Source of the DNA: Desulfococcaceae bacterium
GTDB lineage: Bacteria > Desulfobacterota > Desulfobacteria > Desulfobacterales > Desulfosalsimonadaceae
DNA: 57,094 bases
Assembly (NCBI GenBank): GCA_030145385.1
Contig: JAQYVU010000017.1
Coordinates: 1 to 57,094 of the forward strand
Reading direction: 5' to 3'
In this document: one piece after another, positions 1 through 9,027 of the stretch
Position numbering within the stretch: position 1 is the stretch's first letter
Layout: every line of letters begins with the position of its first letter
The notes under the pieces: model-generated
What the model was told of the DNA's origin: nothing
The model's database searches: none
Seen by the model: the letters and a program-made list of their open reading frames with translations, nothing else
Position numbers and translations under genes: made by a program

Positions 1-1
1 C

Positions 2-262
2 TGGTACCACATTAAACTGCTGCTGCTCCAGATTCCGCTGGAAACCGTGTCCTGGATTTTAAAGGATACGTATATCAACGGCGATGAGTTCACCATGGGC
101 GGAAACCGGATGCGGCTTGAAAAAATCGAGGCACCGGATGAAGAAGATGATGATGATTTTGTCGATGAAAATCTTTTAAAAACAATAGAGCCTGAATCAT
201 CAGAGATGAAAAAAAGCGGCAGTAAAGTGGTTTCCCTGTCAGACCGCAAACCGAAAAAATAA
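2..262 (+). CDS. C-terminal end of an unknown protein (partial)
   Basis: The reading frame is open from base 2 and ends at a TAA at 260-262, so this is the tail of a gene that begins before the window. The visible part starts with WYHIKLLLLQIP, then a stretch with mixed character. From about residue 52 it becomes very acidic (a run of E and D). It ends in a basic KPKK tail. An internal GTG at 47 could be read as a start, but the frame continues upstream of it without a stop. I do not recognise a family. An acidic-then-basic tail suggests a soluble cytoplasmic protein and nothing more. It is followed 45 bases later by the DUF1848 gene on the same strand. Confidence 0.55.
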   Translation, partial: WYHIKLLLLQIPLETVSWILKDTYINGDEFTMGGNRMRLEKIEAPDEEDDDDFVDENLLKTIEPESSEMKKSGSKVVSLSDRKPKK

Positions 263-307
263 CTTGTCAATTCAGCAAGCAAATACATCACGCCGGTAAA
301 TTCGATC

Positions 308-1192
308 ATGTCCGCTAAAATCGTCATATCCGCTTCCAGGCGCACCGACATTCCCGCATTTTACATGGACTGGTTTATGGATCGAATCGATAAAGGGTTT
401 TTTGAAACCGTCAATCCGTACAATCAGAAAAAAACCATTGTCCCTGCCACGCCGGACCAGGTGCATACCATTGTTTTCTGGTCCAAGGACTTTTCCCGCT
501 TTATTGATGGGGGATTTGGTGAGCAGCTCAAAAAAAAAGGATTTCATCTCTTCTTCAACTTCACCATTAATTCGGAAACATCCTTTCTTGAGCCCAACAT
601 TCCCCCACTGGAAAACCGGATCAGGCAGGCCGGAGCATTATGCGAAAAATTCAGCCCGCAAACCGTGACCTGGCGGTTTGACCCCATCTGTTTTTATACC
701 TTACCGGATGGATCTGAAGGAAATAACCTCAGGGATTTTCGTAAAATTGCCGAACAAATGGCCTCTTTTGGCATCTTAAGATGCATCACCAGCTTCATGG
801 ACCATTATTTAAAAATCAGCAGGCGGCCCAAACCATACAAGGGCTTTAATTTTATTGATCCGGACATCGGCAAAAAGGTGCGCGTATTACAACGCATGGA
901 ATCCGTTATTGCACCCGAACAAATGAAACTGTATACCTGCTGTGAAAAAAAACTGCTTTCGGCAATGCCGCCGGAAACCAATGTACAAAACAGCTCCTGC
1001 ATCCCCAACCGGCTGCTGATGGATCTGTTCGGCGGCAAACTGTCATTAAAAAAAGATGCCGGCCAGCGGATCAAGCAGGGATGCGGGTGCATGGTATCAA
1101 CGGACATCGGCATTTACAGCCAACATCCGTGTTATCATAACTGCCTGTTCTGTTATGCAAATCCGAAAGCCATACCCGATAGACGAATCTGA
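308..1192 (+). CDS. DUF1848 family protein with C-terminal Fe-S cysteine motif
   Basis: The 294-residue protein opens with IVISASRRTDIPAFY, followed by the FFETVNPYN and VFWSKDF blocks that I associate with the DUF1848 family. The family has no settled function. The protein carries many cysteines toward the C-terminus, with CGC near residues 259-261. A CX3CX2C triad, C275-C279-C282 (CYHNCLFC), sits only 12 residues before the stop. That spacing is the one radical SAM enzymes use for their 4Fe-4S cluster, although there it is near the N-terminus. The SRRTDIP start and the TWRFDPI block fit a TIM-barrel-like fold. The start is the first ATG in frame, without a strong ribosome-binding site. Family membership is fairly sure; catalytic activity is unknown. 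Confidence 0.82.
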   Translation: MSAKIVISASRRTDIPAFYMDWFMDRIDKGFFETVNPYNQKKTIVPATPDQVHTIVFWSKDFSRFIDGGFGEQLKKKGFHLFFNFTINSETSFLEPNIPPLENRIRQAGALCEKFSPQTVTWRFDPICFYTLPDGSEGNNLRDFRKIAEQMASFGILRCITSFMDHYLKISRRPKPYKGFNFIDPDIGKKVRVLQRMESVIAPEQMKLYTCCEKKLLSAMPPETNVQNSSCIPNRLLMDLFGGKLSLKKDAGQRIKQGCGCMVSTDIGIYSQHPCYHNCLFCYANPKAIPDRRI

Positions 1193-1253
1193 AAAACCGG
1201 GGATTCAAATAGATAAACAATTAATATGATGGGCATGCAAAAAGTCCCTTTTT

Positions 1254-1325
1254 CACCACAGAGGACACAGAAGAAAAAAAATAGGCTCTATTTTAAATGA
1301 CCTTATCTCTGTGATCTCTGTGGTT
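1254..1325. repeat. CACAGAG-type palindromic intergenic repeat
   Basis: Two 18-base arms, 1254-1271 and 1308-1325, are reverse complements of each other with two mismatches (cores CCACAGAG..CACAGA and TCTGTG..CTCTGTGG). They are separated by about 36 bases. The unit lies between the DUF1848 gene and the dihydrouridine synthase gene. Palindromes with this core recur between genes in many deltaproteobacterial genomes. It could fold as a hairpin in RNA and may act as a weak transcription end or be a relic element. Confidence 0.6.
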
Positions 1326-1356
1326 AATTTTCTTTTTAAGAATTCTTCAAATAAAA

Positions 1357-2361
1357 ATGAACATAGGAAATATAAAACTAAATAATATCACGGTACTGGC
1401 ACCTTTGGCCGGGATCACCAACCTGCCTTTTCGGCTGATCGTAAAAGAAGCCGGCTGCGGACTGGTCTGTTCGGAAATGATCAGTTCCAATGCCTTATCC
1501 TACGGATCTCAAAAAACCATCGACATGATGCACAGCTGTGCGGAAGAAAAACCGGTATCCGTCCAGATCTTCGGCGCAGACCCCGCAATTGTGGCGTACG
1601 CCGCAAAAATGGCCCAGGAAGCCGGCGCGGATATATTAGATATCAATTTCGGGTGTTCGGTGAAAAAAATCTTAAAAAGCGGTGCCGGTGCCGCCCTGAT
1701 GAAAGATCCGGAAAAAGCCAAAGCAATTTTAACCAAAACCCGGGCAGCGGTTCAAATTCCGCTGACCATTAAAATCAGAAGCGGCTGGGATTCTTCCGGC
1801 AATGACGCGTTTAAAATTGCCCGAATTGCCCAGGATTGCGGTGTGGATGCCATTGCCTTTCATCCAAGAACCGCCACCCAGGGATTTACCGGAAAATCCG
1901 ACTGGTCATTGATTGCCCGGCTTAAACAAGAGATTGACATCCCGATCATCGGCAACGGGGACATTGAAAAAGCGGAAGATGCTGTTGACATGCTGAACCA
2001 GACCGGCTGCGACGCCATCATGGTGGGCCGCGCGGCCATCGGCAATCCCTGGATTTTTCATCAGATCCATACGCTTATAAAAGACGGCAAAGTTCTTCCT
2101 GTTCGTCTTTCCATACGGTTTGAAACAATGAAAAAATATGTGGCTGCTTCCGTGGAGTATATCGGTGAACTTCATGCCTGCCGCATGATGCGCAGCCGTC
2201 TGAGCTGGTTTGTCAAAGGACTTCCCAACAGCAGCCGGTTTAGAGAATCAATTACCAGAATCAGGACCCTTGAAGAAGCGGAAACACTGATTGATGAATA
2301 TTTGGATTTTCTAAAGGAAAAAGAAAAGGTGGATAGACTGAAGATAGAAGGCGAAAAGTAA
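1357..2361 (+). CDS. dusB: tRNA-dihydrouridine synthase (DusB-like)
   Basis: The enzyme reduces uridine to dihydrouridine in the tRNA D-loop using FMN and NADPH. The 334-residue length fits the family. The N-terminal block LAPLAGITNLPFRLI is the FMN-binding start of the barrel. SVQIFGADP and DINFGCSVKKILKSGAGAALM are family signatures, in which the cysteine of NFGC is the catalytic acid. IAFHPRT, IIGNGDI and MVGRAAIGNPWIF follow in the canonical order. The DusB subgroup assignment rests on overall resemblance. The ribosome-binding site is poor. It stands alone between the palindromic repeat and an empty stretch. Confidence 0.93.
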   Translation: MNIGNIKLNNITVLAPLAGITNLPFRLIVKEAGCGLVCSEMISSNALSYGSQKTIDMMHSCAEEKPVSVQIFGADPAIVAYAAKMAQEAGADILDINFGCSVKKILKSGAGAALMKDPEKAKAILTKTRAAVQIPLTIKIRSGWDSSGNDAFKIARIAQDCGVDAIAFHPRTATQGFTGKSDWSLIARLKQEIDIPIIGNGDIEKAEDAVDMLNQTGCDAIMVGRAAIGNPWIFHQIHTLIKDGKVLPVRLSIRFETMKKYVAASVEYIGELHACRMMRSRLSWFVKGLPNSSRFRESITRIRTLEEAETLIDEYLDFLKEKEKVDRLKIEGEK

Positions 2362-2644
2362 AAAAATATGTTTGCTCATGAGAAATTCATATCGATATGC
2401 CGAATATCAAAAGACCGCTCTCTTGCCTTTCGCAACCAGCATGGTCAATATTTCAATACCCGCAGAATAAGCATAAAACTCAATTTAATATCATGTAAAA
2501 ACGCGCTCTACGCTCCTGACTTTGGTGGAACAGATTTTTTCTTAAAATTGCCGATGAATTCACGTTGCATGTTTAATCAATGCATAAAAATCAGGCTATT
2601 TTGAAAAAATTAGAGTGAAATCTTTCCTGCGATAAGATGCAAAA
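2362..2644. other. intergenic stretch, no convincing gene
   Basis: About 280 bases between the convergent dusB and APC permease genes. A 78-codon frame is present on the plus strand, but it has no ribosome-binding site, no recognisable motif and unbalanced composition. I could not see a clear terminator hairpin with a T tract. Confidence 0.5.
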
Positions 2645-4405
2645 TTATATAATCAGACGCACCCCCCCCAGTTCTGACAAACCATGCATGAAGTGGTTTC
2701 CAGGGGATCCGATAAACATAAAATTGATCGGAATATTCCATTCCTGAGAAAGCTCCTTGATGAGTCGGGGGCCAAAAACGTTTTCAAGCACCACAAATTC
2801 GATATTAATGTTGGGATACGCTTTGTTCAGGAACGTCAGATCTTCCTCAAGATGAGAAGGCACCTCCACCTTGTCTTTGACGACAATGACGACCTTGATC
2901 CGATTTGAATCTTCATTGTTTTGCACATAGAGCATCGCCCGGTTGAGATTGGCGGTATTATCCCCACGTGTAAAAAACACTATTTGCTGGGAATTTATTT
3001 CATCAATCTTGTTGCGGATGGACTGAGCCATTCGTGCCAGACGCTTGGTCATGCCTGAAATTGTGGCACGAACAATGAAAAGACATAATTTGAGAAGCGT
3101 GATACGCCAGAGCATGACGGCTACGACTAAAATCGCCGGGAGAAAATAGTCCAGAAATACAAATAAATAGTTCGGATTCATGATGGCATTTCCGGCCAAT
3201 CCGGCAAGCACTGCCATGATAGCCCCAAAAACCGATAACCAGGATGCGCTGGCCGGGCGCGGGAGACCGGCCCGCTTTATTTTCAGTAAAATGTTGCCAA
3301 AAGCAAACAGCACCATGACAGCGAGAAAAGAAATGGTATATACCCCGGCCAGGGCCTTGAGTTCACCCTGGGTAATCAGAAGAATTGATACACAAAGAAT
3401 AAAAAAAGAAATGATAATGCGATGGGTCGTCCCCCGCCGATTGGTCTTGAGGAGAAGTTGAGGGAGACACCGGTCAAGGGTCATCCGGCGAACAAGGCCG
3501 TTCACCCCGACAAAACTGGTCAAAACGGCTCCGCTGAGAACCAGCGCCGCATCGACAGATATGACCGTTGACAGCCATCCGCCGCCGGCCAGTTGTCCCA
3601 TATAAGCCAGAAGCGCTTCTTCGTGATGCTGTACCGCCGCAATCGGGACCAGCGCCAGGGCCAGCATCGCCATGCCAGGATTAAAGATGCTTACGGCAAC
3701 CCACATATTCCGCAATGTTTTAGGGAAGACATTTTCAGCCTGTTCCTCAACAAAATTGGCTGAACTCTCAAAGCCGGATATACCCAGCAGAGAAGCGGCA
3801 AAACCAAAGAATAATGCTGTTCGCAGACCGCCTGGGGTGGGTGTCTGCATATTTGTGATAAGGATTTCCAGACCGGTGCCTTGCGTTCCCAGATAAAATA
3901 ACCCCATGAGCATCAGAAAACTGAGTGATGCCAGGTGGAAAATGAATATTACAATGGCTACCCGTGCCGACTCCGTGATGCCGACGATTGAAAGAATCAT
4001 AAACACAGCCAAAAGACCGATAGTGGCATACACGATCGGAAGCGTATGCAACAGTGTATGCACATAATGCATCGCCTCGCTGGCTGATATCACAGCCGTT
4101 GCCATATAGGAAAGAATGGTCAGGCAGGCGGCCACGGAAGCACGGAATTTACTTGTTGTATTTAAAAGGGCATTGTATGCACCGCCGTTGAGAGGAAGCG
4201 CACCAACCACTTCAGCATAAATCGAACGGAATAGAAAAAGAACACCTGCGACGAACAAAAGGACTACCGGCGCCCACCGGCCGGAATAGATAATTGCAAG
4301 TGCCGATACATAAAGACATGATGAGGTAATGTCATTTCCACAGATCGCAGTGGCCGGTAGCTGTTTCAACCCGCCATGTTTATGTTCGGTTACGTTGTTC
4401 GCCAT
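2645..4405 (-). CDS. APC-superfamily amino acid permease with soluble C-terminal domain
   Basis: The 586-residue protein has about twelve hydrophobic segments from residue 17 to about 440. It begins with the APC-type block NDITSSCLYVSALAI and contains the substrate-loop-like stretch SLLGISGFESSANFVEEQ. These features place it in the amino acid-polyamine-organocation superfamily of plasma-membrane transporters. After the last membrane span, a soluble domain of roughly 130 residues follows (FFTRGDNTANLNRAMLYV onward). It resembles a universal-stress-protein fold and probably senses or regulates. The substrate cannot be read from sequence. It is the last gene of the minus-strand block, 28 bases after the histidine kinase, so it is probably co-transcribed with it. 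The ribosome-binding site is weak (GAGAA). Confidence 0.85.
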   Translation of the reverse strand: MANNVTEHKHGGLKQLPATAICGNDITSSCLYVSALAIIYSGRWAPVVLLFVAGVLFLFRSIYAEVVGALPLNGGAYNALLNTTSKFRASVAACLTILSYMATAVISASEAMHYVHTLLHTLPIVYATIGLLAVFMILSIVGITESARVAIVIFIFHLASLSFLMLMGLFYLGTQGTGLEILITNMQTPTPGGLRTALFFGFAASLLGISGFESSANFVEEQAENVFPKTLRNMWVAVSIFNPGMAMLALALVPIAAVQHHEEALLAYMGQLAGGGWLSTVISVDAALVLSGAVLTSFVGVNGLVRRMTLDRCLPQLLLKTNRRGTTHRIIISFFILCVSILLITQGELKALAGVYTISFLAVMVLFAFGNILLKIKRAGLPRPASASWLSVFGAIMAVLAGLAGNAIMNPNYLFVFLDYFLPAILVVAVMLWRITLLKLCLFIVRATISGMTKRLARMAQSIRNKIDEINSQQIVFFTRGDNTANLNRAMLYVQNNEDSNRIKVVIVVKDKVEVPSHLEEDLTFLNKAYPNINIEFVVLENVFGPRLIKELSQEWNIPINFMFIGSPGNHFMHGLSELGGVRLII

Positions 4406-4433
4406 TTCTCATATCACTTATATATTTAAAGAA

Positions 4434-5942
4434 CTATTTTGACATGATTTCTGAAGGGGATTCGGTGGCAGGCAGAGAGACCGTAAAAGTGGTTCCCTGG
4501 CCGGGGCTGCTCGTTAAATGAATATATCCGCCTATTTTTTTAATGATGCCCCGGGAAACGGATAAGCCCAGTCCTGTGCCTTTGGCCTGGCTTTTGGTTG
4601 TGAAAAACGGCTCAAAAATACGTCCCTGGATATGCTCGGGAATGCCCGGGCCATTGTCGGTAACTGTAACCAACACATAACCGCGCGATTTGTCTTTTTT
4701 TACATGAATCCGAATCTCACCGCCCGGCGGCAGAACATCCACCGCATTTAAAATCAGGTTCACAAAAACCTGCTTCAGTTTCTGCTCATCGCCATGAATT
4801 TTAGGAAGATTTGTTTCACAATCAAGTTTCAGGTCCACCTTGGCGAATTTGACCTGATTGACAACCAGACGGGTCGAATCTTCAACGATTTTATCAATTT
4901 CCAAGGGCGTCATTTCGGTTTCACCTTCCCGCGCAAAATCCAGCAGGTTTTTCACCACCCGCTGGGCCCTTTCAGTTTCTCCGATCACGTCATTGACCAT
5001 TTCGATCTTTTCATCATCTGAAAGAGTATGAAAATCCTCAGTCAGCATGGATGCAGTCAGCAAGGTGTTGTTCAGCGGATTATTCAATTCATGGGCCACC
5101 CCTGCCACCAGTGTCCCGATTGCCCGGAGCTTATGAGACTCCAAAAGGACATTATGTTTGTGATCAAGCTCCTTGATCATGTGATTAAAGGCCTCGGCCA
5201 GTTTTGTAAACTCATCACGATACTTACGCGCCGGCGTAATCGGCGAAAAATCCCCTTCCCCGATCCGTATCGTATAGTCCATAAACCGGTTGAGGGTCAG
5301 CAGCAGCTGCCGGGTTAAAAAAGTAAAAACAAAAACCATTAAAACGAATAATGCACCCATAAAATACAGGGGAACACGTTTGGCCAGTAAAAACATTCGC
5401 GTGGCGGAATTCTGTTCTTTCTCGACAAATTCCCCGGCAAATGAAACCATCTGACTGCCGAACTGGCGAAGCTTGGGGACAACGAGCTCTTTTTCCGCAT
5501 CATTTTCCGCACGCCCCAGCAAAACCAGCTGCCCGTGGTATTTAGTCATATAGCTGACCATGGTCGCAAAATGGTCTCTACCAAGGATTGTTTCAATCTT
5601 TTCGCTGTTTTGTGTTAAAATCTCATCCGCTGTTTTCAGGTGTCCCAATGCATCTTCAAGGTCCGTGCTGTACAGCAGATAATTCTTTTCAAAACGTCGG
5701 GCCTGCTGGATTTCAACCATATAATTATCCGCGATTTCGAGAAACTCTATTTTATTCTCCAGCCTTGTAAGAATCCAGTAAGACCAGCCGGTCACGGTAA
5801 AAGACAGAATAAAAAAAAGCGAAAACGATATCGCTATTTTTGCCCGAATACTTATTGAGGGGCGCCGATGAAGCGGTATGTTCGCAGGCTCATTGCTGTA
5901 ATTGATATCCGGATCTTCAATATCAGTGATATGCAGGTCCAT
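4434..5942 (-). CDS. membrane sensor histidine kinase (HAMP-HisKA-HATPase)
   Basis: The 502-residue sensor has a membrane span at about residues 36-57 and an all-helical extracytoplasmic sensor of about 130 residues (ARRFEKNYLLY; similar to helical sensor domains of chemoreceptors). A second span lies at about 190-210, then a HAMP linker to about 265. The phosphorylated histidine is H284 in VAGVAHELNNPLNN. The ATP-binding domain shows the N-box NLILNAVD, the G1 box DNGPGIP and the G2 box GTGLGLSVSRGI. All catalytic boxes are intact. It lacks an adjacent full response regulator in its own operon. The receiver-only proteins at 8582 and 10104 and the NtrC-type regulator at 15068 are plausible partners, which is inference. 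Confidence 0.93.
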   Translation of the reverse strand: MDLHITDIEDPDINYSNEPANIPLHRRPSISIRAKIAISFSLFFILSFTVTGWSYWILTRLENKIEFLEIADNYMVEIQQARRFEKNYLLYSTDLEDALGHLKTADEILTQNSEKIETILGRDHFATMVSYMTKYHGQLVLLGRAENDAEKELVVPKLRQFGSQMVSFAGEFVEKEQNSATRMFLLAKRVPLYFMGALFVLMVFVFTFLTRQLLLTLNRFMDYTIRIGEGDFSPITPARKYRDEFTKLAEAFNHMIKELDHKHNVLLESHKLRAIGTLVAGVAHELNNPLNNTLLTASMLTEDFHTLSDDEKIEMVNDVIGETERAQRVVKNLLDFAREGETEMTPLEIDKIVEDSTRLVVNQVKFAKVDLKLDCETNLPKIHGDEQKLKQVFVNLILNAVDVLPPGGEIRIHVKKDKSRGYVLVTVTDNGPGIPEHIQGRIFEPFFTTKSQAKGTGLGLSVSRGIIKKIGGYIHLTSSPGQGTTFTVSLPATESPSEIMSK

Positions 5943-6058
5943 TAATTTTTTTTCTCTTAATTGAGGTTATGGGAGACATCAAAAGCGACATCCTGCTAAA
6001 GTTGAATATCAAAATTCGCTGACATTGTCTTCTCCCTTTTACTTTCAGCCGAAAAAGT

Positions 6059-8545
6059 CTACACGAACATCTCAAATTGATCTTTAATAAAATAATTTGC
6101 ATACAGTTTGATGGCGGTATCGTTTTTGAGGGTTGCATCAAGCTGCCTGGCGCAGACGATCAGCCGCCCGAGGAATTCAAGGGCTTTTTCGGAATCCTTT
6201 TTCGGGTAGCGCCGGAACCAGGCTGTCACCAGGTCGCCGCTGCGATCCACGCCGAATCCGGATTCGCGCAAAACCAGTTCCAGAAAACGCGCGCGCCTTT
6301 TTTTATTTTCATCAGCAGCCCCGCCGCCCCTGAAGCGGAAATGAACATGATTGTGTTCCGTACCCGGCCCGACCATTGCATCAACCATCGCATAATGATA
6401 AGCAAACCGTGCATTTAAATTCATGTAGTCTCTTGCAACGATGGCATAGTTATTATCCGAAGCGCGTCGCGGCCCCTTGTTCCCGCCAAGAACCGCTTCC
6501 TTAAAATCAGACGGCATCCCCCGCATCTCTTTTTCCCAGCGCTCCGGCCAGAATAGCCTGTTGTCTGAAATGCCTCTCCACAATGCCTTGAACGGAACAC
6601 TTCCCACTTTTTCCGGAGCGACCTGTTTTATGTTTTCAGGAACAGATTGATCCAGATCGATCAACTGAAATTTGACGGGCAAACCGGTGATCAGTTTTTT
6701 GCTTTTTTTGTTCCAGACCCGGCTCTGTTTATCCCCGAAACCGAACATGGAACGGACAGACATCTCGTGCATAAACCGGAGCGTATCGTGCACAGAACGG
6801 CATGATTTTGCCTTAAACGATGACGAATCCGGATCCAGAAGATTTAAGCCGAGAACAAGATCGTAAAGCGGACCGGACTTTTTCTGGTGGCGGTTTCCGG
6901 CAGCAATCCGGGCAAGCACCCGTTCGCGGATGCCGGGCCATCGTATGCCGGCATATACGGTTCTTTTGGTCGCATTCACACTGATAATATTTTTTCCCAT
7001 CAGTAATTTTGCATTTTCCCCGAGCCTGAAAATGCAGGGAACAGAAAACTCCCTGACCAGCGTTGCCAGATGACCGACCGGATTACCTTCCATCACCAAC
7101 AATGCAGCGATGTTCGGCAAAATCGATGCCAGTTCCGGGCGGGGCTTTTCCACCAGCACAACGGCACCATCAGGAACACCCGACAGGTCGTCACCGGGGC
7201 TTAAGAATCTTAACGGCCCTTCCGCTCTGCCCGGAAATATTGTCATACCGCCCTCGATGATCGGCAGCGTATCTTTTCTCTGAGATATCTTGTCAATTGC
7301 CGGATCATCGGCAGCACCAATGTTCAGCTGACGCGCCTGCAGGAAGTAGACTTTACCGTCTCGATCAACCGCCCATTCAATATCCAGCTCATGTCCGAAT
7401 TTATCCACTGCCCGGTCAGCGATTTCCGCAATTTCCACAATTTTTTCATTGACGATATAGTGCTGATCTTTGACAGTTTCAGTGGTTCCGGCCACTATCA
7501 TCCGGGTGATCTCTGGGGGGTGCCCTTTTGAAACCAGGAAGGTATCTGCCTGTTGCTCTCCCTTGACCATACGGTTGGCCAGACCGGGCACGGCGCTGAT
7601 CACCATGGTATCGGAATCCGGATCTTTGAGATTGCAGGTGTACACCACACCGGCTGCGGCCGGATCCACCATGGGCATAAAAAAAACCGCCATTGGGGTA
7701 TCCACTTCATTAAAGTTATTATGTATCCGGTACTTCACCGCCCGATCCGAAAACCGGCTCGCAATCACATGCAAATACGCTTTGACAAGATCTTCGGTTT
7801 TAATCCGCAACTCGCTGTCAAACTGACCGGCAAACGAATGCCCGCCGTCCTCACAGACAGCCGACGACCGGACAGCCCACAATTGTCCGGGAAACGACTG
7901 GTTAAGCAAAAGGGCCTGTTCTTTGATGGCGCTTTCGATTTCTTCACAGACAGCGGCTTTTCTGATCAGCCGACGGATGGTCTGGGTCCTCGATTGGAAC
8001 TGCGACTGGTCTTCGGTGACGTCTAAATTGTTTAACAGTATCCGGATACGGTTATGAAGATGATTGTTTTCAAGTATTTGATTATATGCGGCGGTGGTAA
8101 CAACAAACCCCGGGGGAACCAGGTCTTTGAAAAATTTTCCAAGATGCCATACGCCAAAGGCTTTACCACCGACCAGTGACGGTTCCGGACCGGTCTGGCT
8201 GTCCAGCCTCAAGACCAACGTCTGATCACCATCCGGCTGATCATCGAAAAACAGTTTGTCGGTTTTATTCCGGAGCTGCAGAATGACCCCGTAAAGATCC
8301 GAATAAAGGTCTCCGGTCATCAGGTTCAGTTCCTGAGCCATCAGCAGGGATTCGGTAATCAGCCGCTGGATCGGACGTTTGATCCGTTTGTCATAATGAC
8401 GCATATGGTTTAAGTCTGCTTCCAGATCGCTTAAAATCTGAAGCGCGCTGCCGTTTTTATTCAGCAGGGAACGAAGTGTTTCATATCGGAACCTGAAATT
8501 ATAGTCCTTATTATAACTGGCAATGTTTTCGGGATGACTAGACAT
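6059..8545 (-). CDS. PEP-synthase-like ATP-grasp/phosphohistidine protein lacking the PEP barrel
   Basis: The 828-residue protein starts with about 100 helical residues. A pyruvate phosphate dikinase-type ATP-binding domain follows at about 115-410 (GGKAFGVWHLG, WAVRSSAVCEDGGHSFAGQF, DIEWAVDRDGKVYFLQARQ). A swivelling phosphohistidine domain lies at about 430-525, with H492 in GNPVGHLATLVREFSVPCI. In PEP synthase and PPDK the next domain is a TIM barrel that binds PEP or pyruvate. Here residues 535-828 show none of its motifs and look like a different, unrecognised domain. The protein could therefore pass phosphate from ATP to H492 and on to an unknown acceptor. A strong GGAGG site precedes the start. 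It lies 36 bases after a receiver-only gene in the sigma-54 block. Confidence 0.85.
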   Translation of the reverse strand: MSSHPENIASYNKDYNFRFRYETLRSLLNKNGSALQILSDLEADLNHMRHYDKRIKRPIQRLITESLLMAQELNLMTGDLYSDLYGVILQLRNKTDKLFFDDQPDGDQTLVLRLDSQTGPEPSLVGGKAFGVWHLGKFFKDLVPPGFVVTTAAYNQILENNHLHNRIRILLNNLDVTEDQSQFQSRTQTIRRLIRKAAVCEEIESAIKEQALLLNQSFPGQLWAVRSSAVCEDGGHSFAGQFDSELRIKTEDLVKAYLHVIASRFSDRAVKYRIHNNFNEVDTPMAVFFMPMVDPAAAGVVYTCNLKDPDSDTMVISAVPGLANRMVKGEQQADTFLVSKGHPPEITRMIVAGTTETVKDQHYIVNEKIVEIAEIADRAVDKFGHELDIEWAVDRDGKVYFLQARQLNIGAADDPAIDKISQRKDTLPIIEGGMTIFPGRAEGPLRFLSPGDDLSGVPDGAVVLVEKPRPELASILPNIAALLVMEGNPVGHLATLVREFSVPCIFRLGENAKLLMGKNIISVNATKRTVYAGIRWPGIRERVLARIAAGNRHQKKSGPLYDLVLGLNLLDPDSSSFKAKSCRSVHDTLRFMHEMSVRSMFGFGDKQSRVWNKKSKKLITGLPVKFQLIDLDQSVPENIKQVAPEKVGSVPFKALWRGISDNRLFWPERWEKEMRGMPSDFKEAVLGGNKGPRRASDNNYAIVARDYMNLNARFAYHYAMVDAMVGPGTEHNHVHFRFRGGGAADENKKRRARFLELVLRESGFGVDRSGDLVTAWFRRYPKKDSEKALEFLGRLIVCARQLDATLKNDTAIKLYANYFIKDQFEMFV

Positions 8546-8581
8546 TTTGATCCTCCATCATCTGCAAATATTGTGTAAACA

Positions 8582-8962
8582 TCAGGGCCTCAATTCTTTG
8601 GATGCACGTTCAATAATTGCCCGCAAATCCGAAGGCTTGAACGGTTTTGCAATAAAATCAAAAGCACCTTTTGACAGCGCTTCACGGGCAATTTCAACCG
8701 TGGCATAACCGGTGATAATAATGACCTTTGTGCGCCCGGATAAGGCAAGTATCTGCTCCAGAATTTCAATCCCGTCAATTTTCTCCATACGGATATCGGT
8801 CACGACAATATCAAAAGGATCCTCGGCAAATCGGGCCAGCGCTTTTTCGCCTTCCTCAAAGGTTTCAACGATATCTCCTGTTTTTTCCAGGGCGGGTTTG
8901 AGTCGTTTGCCCACGATATTCTCATCATCTATGACCATAATCTTTAGCGGTTGATCTGACAT
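8582..8962 (-). CDS. stand-alone receiver-domain response regulator
   Basis: The 126-residue protein consists only of a CheY-like receiver. The acidic pair is in VIDDEN, the phospho-acceptor aspartate is in VVTDIRM, the threonine switch is in IIITGYA and the conserved lysine is in IAKPFKP. There is no output domain. It is closely similar to the receiver protein at 10104 (shared VGKRLKPAL/VGRRLKPAL, TDIRME, AREA..KG.FDFIAKPFKP.DLR). The two are therefore paralogues that flank the unknown 333-residue gene. Stand-alone receivers usually act by protein contact or in phosphorelays. A GGGAGA site sits seven bases before ATG. Confidence 0.93.
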   Translation of the reverse strand: MSDQPLKIMVIDDENIVGKRLKPALEKTGDIVETFEEGEKALARFAEDPFDIVVTDIRMEKIDGIEILEQILALSGRTKVIIITGYATVEIAREALSKGAFDFIAKPFKPSDLRAIIERASKELRP

Positions 8963-9027
8963 TTGTTTTCTCCCGTTTTGAATAAAATATTGATAATTCG
9001 ATCCGCCAAACCCTTTGATTGGACACT

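Noticed and set aside
2368-2604. 78-codon plus-strand frame after dusB
   Set aside because: No ribosome-binding site, no motif, and composition unlike neighbouring genes.
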